64,000 nt of DNA from NCBI GenBank assembly GCA_000687975.1, contig JIAB01000001.1, forward strand, positions 372,001 through 436,000. The letters run 5' to 3'. A program made the position numbers and the translations under genes. Positions 54,638 to 62,814 of the stretch are shown one piece after another. Source of the DNA: Lachnospiraceae bacterium AC2031. GTDB lineage: Bacteria; Bacillota; Clostridia; Lachnospirales; Lachnospiraceae. The stretch's first letter is position 1, and each line of letters starts with the position of its first letter. The notes under the pieces were generated by a model. The model made no database searches. It was given only the letters and a program-made list of their open reading frames with translations, and was not told the DNA's origin.

Positions 54638-55528
54638 ATGAACAACTTTAATAATATCCCAGATTACCATCTGCACTCTGAATTTTCAGCAGATTGTGAA
54701 ACCAATATTAATGAAATAATAGATAAAGCAAAGTCCTTAGGAATGAATTCCGTATGCTTCACAGACCATAACGATCTTGATTTTCCAGATACGCCGGACA
54801 AACTCATTTTCGACCTGAAGTTCAATGAATATCTAAACACACTCTCCAGACTGCAGGATAAACTAGCGAAAGAAAATGGATTCGACCTTAGGATAGGTGT
54901 CGAGCAGGGCGTAATGCCATCCACATGCAATCCCCTTAACTCTTATACGGCGGAGCATCCTGGACTTGATTTTGTTATCTGCTCTTCTCACGTTGTTGAT
55001 GGAATAGATCCTTATTATCCTGAGCTATGGGTATATCCTGACGGAACAATAAAGGATCCAGAGAAGATGTATCAGATATATTTCGAGGAAATGCTTTATA
55101 ATGTTCAGAACTTCCATGATTATAATGTTTATGGTCATATAGACTATGTATTCAGATATGGACCAGATCCATCTGCACCTGGAGCTGAAGGCTTCCAAAA
55201 GATCAACAGCGAAATATTCGAAAAGACCTACTGGATAAAGTACAAAGAATTATTTCATGAGATTCTCAAAACCATAATTGATGACGGCAAAGGAATCGAA
55301 ATCAATACAGGAAGCCTTTATCGAGGAATGGATTACATGCATCCACACTCTCTTATTCTTAAAATGTATAAAGAGCTGGGAGGCGAGATTCTGACCTTCG
55401 GCAGCGATGCCCATGATCTGGATCATATAGGTTACGGTTTTAAGGAAGCAGCTGATTTTGCTAAGAGCTTCGGATTTAAATACTTCTGTGCCTTCAAAAA
55501 TATGAAGCCTGAATTTATTCCATTATAG
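54638..55528 (+). CDS. PHP-domain phosphatase, histidinol-phosphatase-like
   Basis: From the ATG at 54638 the protein is 296 aa (a TTG at 54620 is possible). It has the PHP metal-binding motifs: DYHLHSEFSADC at the N-terminus, CFTDHNDLDF, the Glu of GVEQGV, CSSHVVDG, YGHIDYVFR, and FGSDAHDLDHIG near the C-terminus. The HisK/HisJ histidinol-phosphatase group matches in length and motif order. No other histidine gene is nearby, so the substrate is uncertain. It ends at a bidirectional terminator. The long AT-rich region before it is shared with the gap promoter. Confidence 0.85.
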   Translation: MNNFNNIPDYHLHSEFSADCETNINEIIDKAKSLGMNSVCFTDHNDLDFPDTPDKLIFDLKFNEYLNTLSRLQDKLAKENGFDLRIGVEQGVMPSTCNPLNSYTAEHPGLDFVICSSHVVDGIDPYYPELWVYPDGTIKDPEKMYQIYFEEMLYNVQNFHDYNVYGHIDYVFRYGPDPSAPGAEGFQKINSEIFEKTYWIKYKELFHEILKTIIDDGKGIEINTGSLYRGMDYMHPHSLILKMYKELGGEILTFGSDAHDLDHIGYGFKEAADFAKSFGFKYFCAFKNMKPEFIPL

Positions 55529-55540
55529 ATGCAAATTAAA

Positions 55541-55566
55541 AATGACTCAGCAATGCCGAGTCATTT
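55541..55566. terminator. Bidirectional terminator after PHP gene
   Basis: AATGACTC and GAGTCATT arms with inner GC-AAT-GC pairing, followed by T-run on the plus strand and preceded by an A-run. Confidence 0.85.
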
Positions 55567-55577
55567 TTTATATTAGT

Positions 55578-55940
55578 TTATCTAAAATACATAAGGATAA
55601 ATACTACTCCACCAGCAATAGCTCCTAAAGCATAAAGGAACTCAACCTTAGAACCCTCTACTCCAACATACTTTGTATTTCCAGGAACATAGATTATATT
55701 TACTGTATCTCCAACATGATACTTATATTTGTCAGGATTGCTTACTGCTGTACCACCAGTAATATTAAACTCCTGGCCCTGATAATTAAATCTGAAAACT
55801 GGAAAATAAGAATTATTCTCATTCTTATATCCTGTAAGCTGAGCTGGAATATGCTCTCCCTTCTTGCTCTCGTAGATCACTTTAAAAATAAGATAAAAGC
55901 CAGTAAATACAAGCAATCCTCCAAAAATCAAAGACCACAT
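55578..55940 (-). CDS. DUF3592-like membrane protein
   Basis: The 120-aa protein has a membrane helix at each end (residues ~2-21 and ~100-118). The middle (~35-92) is a small beta-rich domain with YFPVFRFNYQGQEFNITGG and HVGDTVNIIYVPGN, as in DUF3592 proteins. Function unknown. It follows the TetR gene by 31 bp on the same strand and is probably part of that transcript. Confidence 0.8.
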   Translation of the reverse strand: MWSLIFGGLLVFTGFYLIFKVIYESKKGEHIPAQLTGYKNENNSYFPVFRFNYQGQEFNITGGTAVSNPDKYKYHVGDTVNIIYVPGNTKYVGVEGSKVEFLYALGAIAGGVVFILMYFR

Positions 55941-55971
55941 ATTAAAAATCTCCCTTCATTATGAAAATATA

Positions 55972-56589
55972 TTAAAGTCCACTCTTAAGTACCTTAAGAT
56001 GACTTTTTAACTGTTTGATATAATCTTTCTTGACCTTTTCTATATCAATATAGTCATTTGAAAGACTTGATAAATAATCAGCATTAAAGCCTTTAAGCAC
56101 CCACCTGAGTATATCCGTAACTTCTTTTCTGCTACCATGTAAGCCCGACATATCTATATCTTTAAGAAGCGACTCATATATATCAGTACTTTTTTCACCG
56201 TATCTGGAAATAATCTTCTTACCTATTGCTGTTCCAGTTTCAGATGCAACGCTTATAATAAATTTTCCCTTTACAGGATTTGCCACATACCAGGATATCT
56301 CTGTAGCAGAATACTCTACTACTCTGTCAAAAAGATCCTTTGGCAGTTTTTCTAGATCAGTTAAAGTTTCAGATGCCATTTGAACTGATATCGTATCTAT
56401 TAGATAAAAATATAGTTCCTCTTTATTTTCAAAATATTTGAAAAGACTGCCTTTACTGATACCGCATGTCTTTACTATTCTGTTAGTCGAACTATTCTCA
56501 TATCCATATTCTGCAAATTCATTTATTGCAGCATCTATAATCCTGTCCTGTTTTTCTTTATCAAGATCGATAAAAACTTTTGTTGGCAT
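55972..56589 (-). CDS. TetR family transcriptional regulator
   Basis: The 205-aa protein has the TetR-type helix-turn-helix at residues ~15-60 (RIIDAAINEFAEYGYENSST, VKTCGISKGSLFKYFENKEEL). The C-terminal ligand domain is unrelated to well known members. It follows the alpha/beta hydrolase gene, with its own predicted promoter inside the end of that gene. The likely target is the pair of matching operators at 57455-57504 in front of the hydrolase gene. No operator is seen at its own promoter. Confidence 0.92.
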   Translation of the reverse strand: MPTKVFIDLDKEKQDRIIDAAINEFAEYGYENSSTNRIVKTCGISKGSLFKYFENKEELYFYLIDTISVQMASETLTDLEKLPKDLFDRVVEYSATEISWYVANPVKGKFIISVASETGTAIGKKIISRYGEKSTDIYESLLKDIDMSGLHGSRKEVTDILRWVLKGFNADYLSSLSNDYIDIEKVKKDYIKQLKSHLKVLKSGL

Positions 56590-56616
56590 ATAAGTCTAAC
56601 CTTTCACTAATTTGTG

Positions 56617-56644
56617 ATTATACCATTTACTTAAAAGAATTCAA
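56617..56644 (-). promoter_or_regulatory. Predicted promoter of the tetR-type gene
   Basis: -35 TTGAAT (56644-56639, inside the last codons of the hydrolase gene), 16-bp spacer, -10 TATAAT (56622-56617) on the minus strand. Confidence 0.65.
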
Positions 56645-57431
56645 ATATTTTATCATAGAAATCCTTTGCCTCTTCAAATGCGCCATGTCCCAGACCATAA
56701 AAATAGTATATCTCACTGCCAGAAATACGAGAATGCATTTCTGGAGCTGCATCATTTCCAACAGTTTTATCATCACTTCCTGCCAGAATATATGTTGGAA
56801 CACTTAATTCAGAAAGTCTATCTCTTACATCAAACTCAAGGATTGCTTTTGCATTTCTGTAGAATCTTTCATAGCTTTTAGGTTTGGTGAATTTAGCCAT
56901 CAGAGGAAAATATTTTCTGTTTCTTGAAAGGTACTTATCAGAATACATTCTTTCAGCTGTGTCAATCATAAGACAAGTATGATCCCCTCTTTCAGCCATC
57001 TCTATCCAGCCTGATACAGAATCACGTGCGACTTCATTTGCATTGGGTGCGGTAACAGCAAGCACAAGTTTTTCAACAACATCCGGATGATTTAAAGCAA
57101 TACATTGAGAGATCATCCCACCCTGAGATACACCACAAAGATAGGCTTTATTAATCCCAAGCTTCTTCATTACCAGAACCTGATCATCCGCCATATCGTT
57201 AATAGAATAACCTTCCGGCATCTTATTCTTACGACTGAACATATAAACCGTATAATCCTTCAGATACTTCTTATAAGGAGTAGATAAAAACCAAGCCTTC
57301 CCTTTTACAGTAGAAAGTCCATCACTAAGACCCGGAAGCATCACTACCTTTTTTTCACCAGAACCAAAGGATACATAATACATATCCGTATCACCAATTT
57401 CTACACAACCATTTCTTAAATTCTTTCCCAT
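56631..57431 (-). CDS. Alpha/beta hydrolase
   Basis: From the ATG at 57431 (AAAGGGA upstream) the protein is 266 aa. Longer frames reach 57539 but would run through the promoter and operators, so they are not the start. The nucleophile elbow is GVSQGGM (Ser), with the oxyanion region KVVMLPGLSDG, the acid in AGSDDKTVG and the final His in GLGHGAFEE. It is a cytosolic hydrolase with no signal peptide; the substrate is unknown. It is controlled, most likely, by the TetR protein encoded next to it. Confidence 0.88.
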   Translation of the reverse strand: MGKNLRNGCVEIGDTDMYYVSFGSGEKKVVMLPGLSDGLSTVKGKAWFLSTPYKKYLKDYTVYMFSRKNKMPEGYSINDMADDQVLVMKKLGINKAYLCGVSQGGMISQCIALNHPDVVEKLVLAVTAPNANEVARDSVSGWIEMAERGDHTCLMIDTAERMYSDKYLSRNRKYFPLMAKFTKPKSYERFYRNAKAILEFDVRDRLSELSVPTYILAGSDDKTVGNDAAPEMHSRISGSEIYYFYGLGHGAFEEAKDFYDKIFEFF

Positions 57432-57454
57432 AATAGTTTCCCTTTCGCTTGTGG

Positions 57455-57468
57455 TGACCGGATGGTCA
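57455..57468. promoter_or_regulatory. TetR operator, copy 2
   Basis: TGACC-GGAT-GGTCA, a second copy of the same half-sites as copy 1, centred 34 bp away, close to three helical turns. Confidence 0.7.
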
Positions 57469-57481
57469 TTTAAAGGATCAA

Positions 57482-57509
57482 AATATAGTGACCGTATGGT
57501 CACTATATT
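57482..57509. promoter_or_regulatory. TetR operator, copy 1
   Basis: AGTGACC-GTAT-GGTCACT with arms continuing AATAT/ATATT outward: a perfect 12+4+12 inverted repeat. It covers the predicted transcription start of the hydrolase gene, directly downstream of the -10 box. Confidence 0.8.
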
Positions 57510-57510
57510 C

Positions 57511-57539
57511 ATATTACAGATAATTAATTTATTTGTCAA
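57511..57539 (-). promoter_or_regulatory. Promoter of the alpha/beta hydrolase gene
   Basis: Consensus -35 TTGACA (57539-57534), 17-bp spacer, -10 TAATAT (57516-57511) on the minus strand. Confidence 0.8.
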
Positions 57540-57576
57540 GCGTTTTGATACACATCAAAATCTTTCAGATCAAATG

Positions 57577-59208
57577 TTATTTACTAAATAAAGTTGAAAG
57601 AAGACCTCGACCAAGGCTTGCACCTACATTGCCACCAAGAGTCTTTCCAAATTTACCAAACTTACCACCAACAGTCTTTCCAACCTCTCGTCCAACTGTT
57701 CCAGTGATAGAGTTTGCAACAGTTTTGGCAGCACGTTTCTTTGCAGCCTCTTCTTTTTCCTTCTCGCGCTGAGCAGCCTTTGCTTCTGCCTCTGCCTTAC
57801 GAGCAGCCTCTTTTTCTGCTTTCTCAGCCTGCTTAGCAGCTTCCTTCTCTTCCTTCTCACGCTGTTTAGCTGCTTCTGCCTCAGCTTTTTCCTTCTCAAG
57901 AGCCTCAGCTTCCTCTACTCCTCTTCTCTGAAGGAATTCATATGCAGAGTCTGGATCTACTGCCTCAGCATATTTGCTATAGCAGATGCTGGACTTGATC
58001 AGCGTATCTCTCTGGCTGTCTGATATGGAACCAAAGTTCGACTGTGGTGGAAGGATATAAACCTTCTCAGCCATAGTAGGTATTCCATCACCACCAAGAA
58101 ATGATATAACTGTTTCACCAGTACCAAGATTAAGTATTGTATCATATGTATTAAATGCTGGATTCTCTCGATAAGACTCCGCTGCAGCCTTTACAGACTT
58201 CTGATCAGAAGGTGTGTATGCACGAAGTCCGTGCTGGATCTTATTACCCAGCTGAGCAAGAACTCCATCAGGAATGTCTCTCGGATTTTGTGTACAGAAA
58301 TAAACACCAACACCTTTAGAGCGGATAAGCTTTACAACCTGCTCTATCTTTTCAAGAAGAGCCTTTGGTGCATCCTTGAAAAGAAGGTGTGCTTCATCAA
58401 AGAAGAATACCATTTTAGGTTTATCCATATCTCCCACCTCTGGCAGTCTTTCAAAAAGCTCTGACAGAAGGTAAAGAAGAAATGTTGAATATAGCTTGGT
58501 GTTATTAATAAGGCTCGAGCTGTCGAGGATATTTATCATTCCTTTTCCTGCATCGCCAAATGTAAAGAAGTCCATAATATTTACTGCAGGTTCACCAAAG
58601 AACTTGTCACCACCAGCAACCTCAAGGGATACAAGAGCTCGTACTATAGCAGCAATGGATTGAGGACTCATTTTGCCGTACTGAGCCTCAAACTCTGAAT
58701 TATGCTCCGATACATAGTTGAGCATAGCTTTAAGATCCTTTGTATCTATCAGAAGCAGATTGTTGTCGTCTGCAATCTTGAATACGATTGATAAAATGTC
58801 AGACTGGAGTTCATTGAGCTCCATAAGACGAGCAAGAAGAACAGGTCCAATCTCTGAGATTGTTGTGCGAAGAGTAACGCCCTTCTCACCATAGATATCC
58901 CACAGAGTTACTGGATAACCCTTATATGAAAAGCCTGCATCTGCCAGACCAAAACGGGCAATACGCTCCTGCATATTTTCGCTGTCATCACCAGGAATAC
59001 TGATACCCGCAATATCCCCCTTTACATCAGCCATAAATACAGGAACACCCATATCAGAAAAGCTTTCAGCCAGAACCTTAAGAGTAACTGTCTTACCAGT
59101 ACCTGTAGCTCCAGCCACCAGACCATGGCGATTGGCCATCTTTGGAAGAAGTGTTATCTTCTCTCTGGCATCATTAACTCCTACCCATACATTTCCCTCG
59201 TAATACAT
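57577..59208 (-). CDS. HerA-like ATPase of the DUF853 (YjgR) family
   Basis: The 543-aa protein has Walker A GATGTGKT (residues 33-40), Walker B PKMVFFFDEAHLLF (~264), and FCTQNPRDIPDGVLAQLGNKIQHGL, typical of the HerA/DUF853 ATPases. Residues ~415-495 are a Lys/Glu/Ala coiled coil with KEKEEKEAAKQAEKAEKE-like units, and the last ~45 residues are Gly-rich (GREVGKTVGGKFGKFGKTLG). The family's role is not settled; a DNA- or protein-translocase is suggested by the fold. It is preceded by a small zinc-ribbon gene with a 26-bp gap. Confidence 0.85.
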   Translation of the reverse strand: MYYEGNVWVGVNDAREKITLLPKMANRHGLVAGATGTGKTVTLKVLAESFSDMGVPVFMADVKGDIAGISIPGDDSENMQERIARFGLADAGFSYKGYPVTLWDIYGEKGVTLRTTISEIGPVLLARLMELNELQSDILSIVFKIADDNNLLLIDTKDLKAMLNYVSEHNSEFEAQYGKMSPQSIAAIVRALVSLEVAGGDKFFGEPAVNIMDFFTFGDAGKGMINILDSSSLINNTKLYSTFLLYLLSELFERLPEVGDMDKPKMVFFFDEAHLLFKDAPKALLEKIEQVVKLIRSKGVGVYFCTQNPRDIPDGVLAQLGNKIQHGLRAYTPSDQKSVKAAAESYRENPAFNTYDTILNLGTGETVISFLGGDGIPTMAEKVYILPPQSNFGSISDSQRDTLIKSSICYSKYAEAVDPDSAYEFLQRRGVEEAEALEKEKAEAEAAKQREKEEKEAAKQAEKAEKEAARKAEAEAKAAQREKEKEEAAKKRAAKTVANSITGTVGREVGKTVGGKFGKFGKTLGGNVGASLGRGLLSTLFSK

Positions 59209-59234
59209 ACTCTACCTCCTAGTAAGTTATAAAA

Positions 59235-59465
59235 CTAATTATTTTTAGAGCCGAACTTCTGACGACGACGCTGTTTTTCATACTGAGTCAGTATAACATC
59301 TGTCTCTTCGCCTTCCCCTGGTTCAACTTCCATAGTTTCTTTATTCACCCTAAGCAGTCTGCCACAAAACTGACAGTGACCTGCTGGTTTTGTTATATCA
59401 ATTCGAAGAGTGTTCTTACAATCAGGGCACTCAACATCGATTATATTTTCAGGTAATTTCTTCAT
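59235..59465 (-). CDS. Small zinc-ribbon protein
   Basis: From the ATG at 59465 (GGAG upstream) it is 76 aa. Two CxxC pairs, VECPDCKN and CQFCGR, form a zinc ribbon in residues ~10-35. The rest is acidic and then basic (QYEKQRRRQKFGSKNN). It is the first gene of a pair with the HerA-like ATPase. Function unknown; a partner or adaptor of that ATPase is possible. Confidence 0.78.
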   Translation of the reverse strand: MKKLPENIIDVECPDCKNTLRIDITKPAGHCQFCGRLLRVNKETMEVEPGEGEETDVILTQYEKQRRRQKFGSKNN

Positions 59466-59622
59466 ATTATTCTCCATATTCGGCCTTCGAACAAAAAGAT
59501 CGAAGGGATACCATTTAACACCTGTTTATTTTATCAAAAATGAATGGATAACGAAACTTTTTTCTAGTCAATTTAGTTATTTTCCTATATAATTAACCCA
59601 TTAAAACTTCAGGGGTTGTTAT

Positions 59623-61302
59623 ATGAAGTTCAAGGGGCTAGCAAAATATTTTCCAACTATAATAAAGTATCTTTTATGCTTTGTTTTCTTTTCATACATT
59701 TTCATTTATTTTCCAAGTAAAAAATATATGCTTACGTGGCTATGCGAGATGACCCTTATTGCGTGTACCACTAATATTATAATGGTTCCAAAGTCTGAAG
59801 CAAAACATGCTACACTCAGGAGAATTCTTGGGCGTATTTTCAACACACTCACTACTCTGCTTATGCTGATTCAGCTCACGGTATTCCATTTTTCTAATTC
59901 ATATATCAGCTTGGTAATGATGACAAATCTGGATAATCTTAAGGATCAAACAGGCAGGATATCCTACTTTGTAACTGTTGGTATCATCATTCTTATTTCA
60001 ATTATTCCAGTAGAATATTTTGCAATAATAAAACCTGGCGAAACTGGAGAGGAAGCAGCTTACTTAAAGAACCGCCTTATATCTATTCTGATCATTAATT
60101 TCTGCCTTGTGGTCATTGGTGGAATGACCTACTACTTTGAAAGGGAAATGTCTACTGCATTTGCCTATATCAACCTGATCACTCAGAATAACGAACGTAT
60201 TGCAAGAGAGATGTCTCAGGACACTTCTGTTAATATCACCAGTGAGTTTTATCATTATTCAATTGATGATATGATCAGTCGACCTGACACTCTTGATGAA
60301 AATCCTAATATTATTATTGTTATGACTGAAGGTATGTCCAGCAATATAATAGAAGACGAACGATGCATTATGCCGCGTATGAAGGAGCTTGAGGAGACCT
60401 CAATAAGCTTTGACAACTATTACAATCACACCTTCGCTACATATCGAGGTATCAGCGGCCAGTTATATTCAGGTTTTCAGAACAACAACTACGATATCAA
60501 CACTTTAACAAGTATCATGTCTATTACAGGCGATCTGGGGTATCATACCATATTTATCAATACCGAACCGGACAACGTGACATTTGACGAGTACCTTGAT
60601 ATCCTGGGGTTTGACGATATCCTGACCGCAGATTCTACTGTCACCGGAGCCATCGCATGTGTTCCTGACAGCGAAGCATACCAGTTACTCTATGAAACCA
60701 TAGAAAAAGAAAATGAAACTGGCACACCTTATCTTATTGTAATGTACACCTTCTGTACTCATAACTCTTTTGATTCACCTGACCAGATCTATGGAGACGG
60801 AAGCGTTAATACCTATAACCGTTTTTACAACGCAGACTACCATTTCGGTACTTTCTTTGATAAATGGTCTGAATGTGAGCTAAGCGATAATTCTCTCTTT
60901 ATTATGACTACTGATCATGCAACATATTCTGACCTGGAATACGCTACAGCATTTCCTGAGCACTACAATGAAAGACCAGCCGCTAACATTGATGAAATTC
61001 CTTTCATCATGTGGCATAAAGGAGTTGAGCCAGCTGTATATGACGCAAATGGCCGCAACTCTCTAGACCTTGTTCCAACAATTTTAGATTACGCCGATAT
61101 CGACGCCGAAAACTATTTTCTTGGAAATTCACTATTCTCAAAAATCGGTACAGATTACGATATCATATTCCATACAGATGGATTCATATATTCTACAAAC
61201 AAGGGACATGTAAATGTACTCACGGGTGTTCAGGAAGATGATTACTGGGATCAGTTATACCGCTACTTCACTGCTAAAGAACAAAGCCCTGAACAACCTT
61301 AA
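59623..61302 (+). CDS. LTA-synthase-like membrane sulfatase/phosphotransferase
   Basis: The 559-aa protein has about five N-terminal membrane helices (residues ~10-175) and an extracellular sulfatase-fold domain (~225-545). NIIIVMTEGMSS gives the metal-binding Glu, FATYRGISGQL the catalytic Thr, and MTTDHATYSD the metal-binding Asp-His. Such enzymes move phosphoglycerol or phosphoethanolamine to wall polymers, as LtaS does. It is shorter in the catalytic part than typical LtaS. AGGGG precedes the ATG. A lipoprotein gene follows on the same strand after 85 bp. Confidence 0.88.
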   Translation: MKFKGLAKYFPTIIKYLLCFVFFSYIFIYFPSKKYMLTWLCEMTLIACTTNIIMVPKSEAKHATLRRILGRIFNTLTTLLMLIQLTVFHFSNSYISLVMMTNLDNLKDQTGRISYFVTVGIIILISIIPVEYFAIIKPGETGEEAAYLKNRLISILIINFCLVVIGGMTYYFEREMSTAFAYINLITQNNERIAREMSQDTSVNITSEFYHYSIDDMISRPDTLDENPNIIIVMTEGMSSNIIEDERCIMPRMKELEETSISFDNYYNHTFATYRGISGQLYSGFQNNNYDINTLTSIMSITGDLGYHTIFINTEPDNVTFDEYLDILGFDDILTADSTVTGAIACVPDSEAYQLLYETIEKENETGTPYLIVMYTFCTHNSFDSPDQIYGDGSVNTYNRFYNADYHFGTFFDKWSECELSDNSLFIMTTDHATYSDLEYATAFPEHYNERPAANIDEIPFIMWHKGVEPAVYDANGRNSLDLVPTILDYADIDAENYFLGNSLFSKIGTDYDIIFHTDGFIYSTNKGHVNVLTGVQEDDYWDQLYRYFTAKEQSPEQP

Positions 61303-61387
61303 AATGTATACAATCTGGATACAATTACGTAATAAAGTGATAGGCGGTGAAAATTAACCGAATACACATTACAGGGGAGAAAAATAT

Positions 61388-62809
61388 ATGTTAAAAAAAG
61401 GAAAAAAAGCACTAGCATTAATGCTTGCTCTCACACTTATGAGTTCAGGCTGCGGTAAAACTGAAACAGAAGTTACCGACTACGGACAGATAAGTGATTC
61501 TGAAGTAGAAAGCTCTGATTCATCATCAGGCGCTGTTGAGGAAAGTTCCGGTAAGGGAATCAGCGATATGCTGGGAGGAACTGAGCTTGAAGCTTCAAAG
61601 TCTTTTGAAATTGCGGGTGTAAATGCAAGTGTTGATGTAGCATACAACGCAAAAGACCTAAAGAATCTATCGGTATATAAGGTTGACTCTATCTCAGAAG
61701 ATAAAGTTGATGAAGACGCTATCGTAAAGAGCCTGCTGGGGGATTCAGCAACACTCATAAGTGCAACAGATGGTAAAAAATATCTAAAAACTGACGACGA
61801 CGATTCTTCATATGTTATCAATACCGGTCTTTGGATTCTTTATCATAACGATGTAAAAGCAAACTATTTCTCAGGATCTCTGCCTTTAGACACCGATGAT
61901 TCGACAGTATTCCTTCATGTATACGAAGGTGAAAGAAATCAGATTCCATATGAGCTTCTGATTTCATACAGTAAGAACTTTAACGAGCTGATAGTATCTT
62001 GCTATCCTAAAAAACTCGGAGCTGTTGTAGGAAACGAGGATTTGGAAGATTTGTATTACTCTTGTCCAGATGGTCTTTTCTACTATTATACTAATTCCCT
62101 AGTAACCTTTGATCTGGAAAAAGACATGTCAGACAGACCAAATGCCTGCACCATGTCAGCAGATGAAGTTAATGAAACTGTTACAAACACATTGAAGGAT
62201 ATGGGCCTGGATGTTCCTACTTCCGCAATCGATCCATACATCAATGTACATGATGTTAATATTCCTGAAGGTCAGGAGCCAAAAAGACTGGAAGCTCTCT
62301 TCTTCAATAATGACTGCTTAGATTCAGTAAATCTGGATGGCGCTATACGTGATGGATACATGGTGGGAGTTATGGGAAGTCTAAATGGAATCAACATCAT
62401 GCAAGATACAGAAAAGATTGATTCCGAAGCCGATCAGTTATCAACTGGAGCATTTTACGTTAATGATTCCGGAGCAATCGGATTAGATGTCACATCAAAA
62501 TATATATTCCAGGAAACAGTTACAGAAAACGCAACACTCCTCAGTTTTGATGAGGCTATGGAATCCTTTACCAAGGAAGCAGCTGAGAACTTAACCTCAG
62601 AAGATATAGAACGTGCAAACCAAAAAATAGTTAATTTCAATAAGATAAATCTTGTGTACTTCCCTGTTCCTACAGAGAATGCAAATGAATATCTTCTAAC
62701 GCCTGCCTGGTCACTTGAAGCACAGAATTCAAATTATCAGACAATAGCTCGTGTTCTTATAAGTGCTACAGATGGTAAATTTATAAAAGTTCTTCATGAT
62801 GAAGATTAA
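61388..62809 (+). CDS. Lipoprotein of unknown function
   Basis: The 473-aa protein has a lipoprotein signal (LALTLMSSGC, lipid Cys22) followed by a Ser/Asp/Glu-rich linker (~25-60). The remaining ~410 residues match no family I recognise. The stretches ISYSKNFNELIVSCYPKKL and YSCPDGLFYYY and the ending LISATDGKFIKVLHDED are typical of surface-exposed lipoproteins with a PepSY- or YycI-like repeat flavour, but I cannot assign a domain. GGGGAG lies before the ATG. It is next to the LTA-synthase-like gene and convergent with the transglutaminase-like gene. Confidence 0.8.
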   Translation: MLKKGKKALALMLALTLMSSGCGKTETEVTDYGQISDSEVESSDSSSGAVEESSGKGISDMLGGTELEASKSFEIAGVNASVDVAYNAKDLKNLSVYKVDSISEDKVDEDAIVKSLLGDSATLISATDGKKYLKTDDDDSSYVINTGLWILYHNDVKANYFSGSLPLDTDDSTVFLHVYEGERNQIPYELLISYSKNFNELIVSCYPKKLGAVVGNEDLEDLYYSCPDGLFYYYTNSLVTFDLEKDMSDRPNACTMSADEVNETVTNTLKDMGLDVPTSAIDPYINVHDVNIPEGQEPKRLEALFFNNDCLDSVNLDGAIRDGYMVGVMGSLNGINIMQDTEKIDSEADQLSTGAFYVNDSGAIGLDVTSKYIFQETVTENATLLSFDEAMESFTKEAAENLTSEDIERANQKIVNFNKINLVYFPVPTENANEYLLTPAWSLEAQNSNYQTIARVLISATDGKFIKVLHDED

Positions 62810-62814
62810 TTTTA

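Noticed and set aside
57432-57539. 36-residue extension of the alpha/beta hydrolase
   Set aside because: It would be read through the -35/-10 and both operators.
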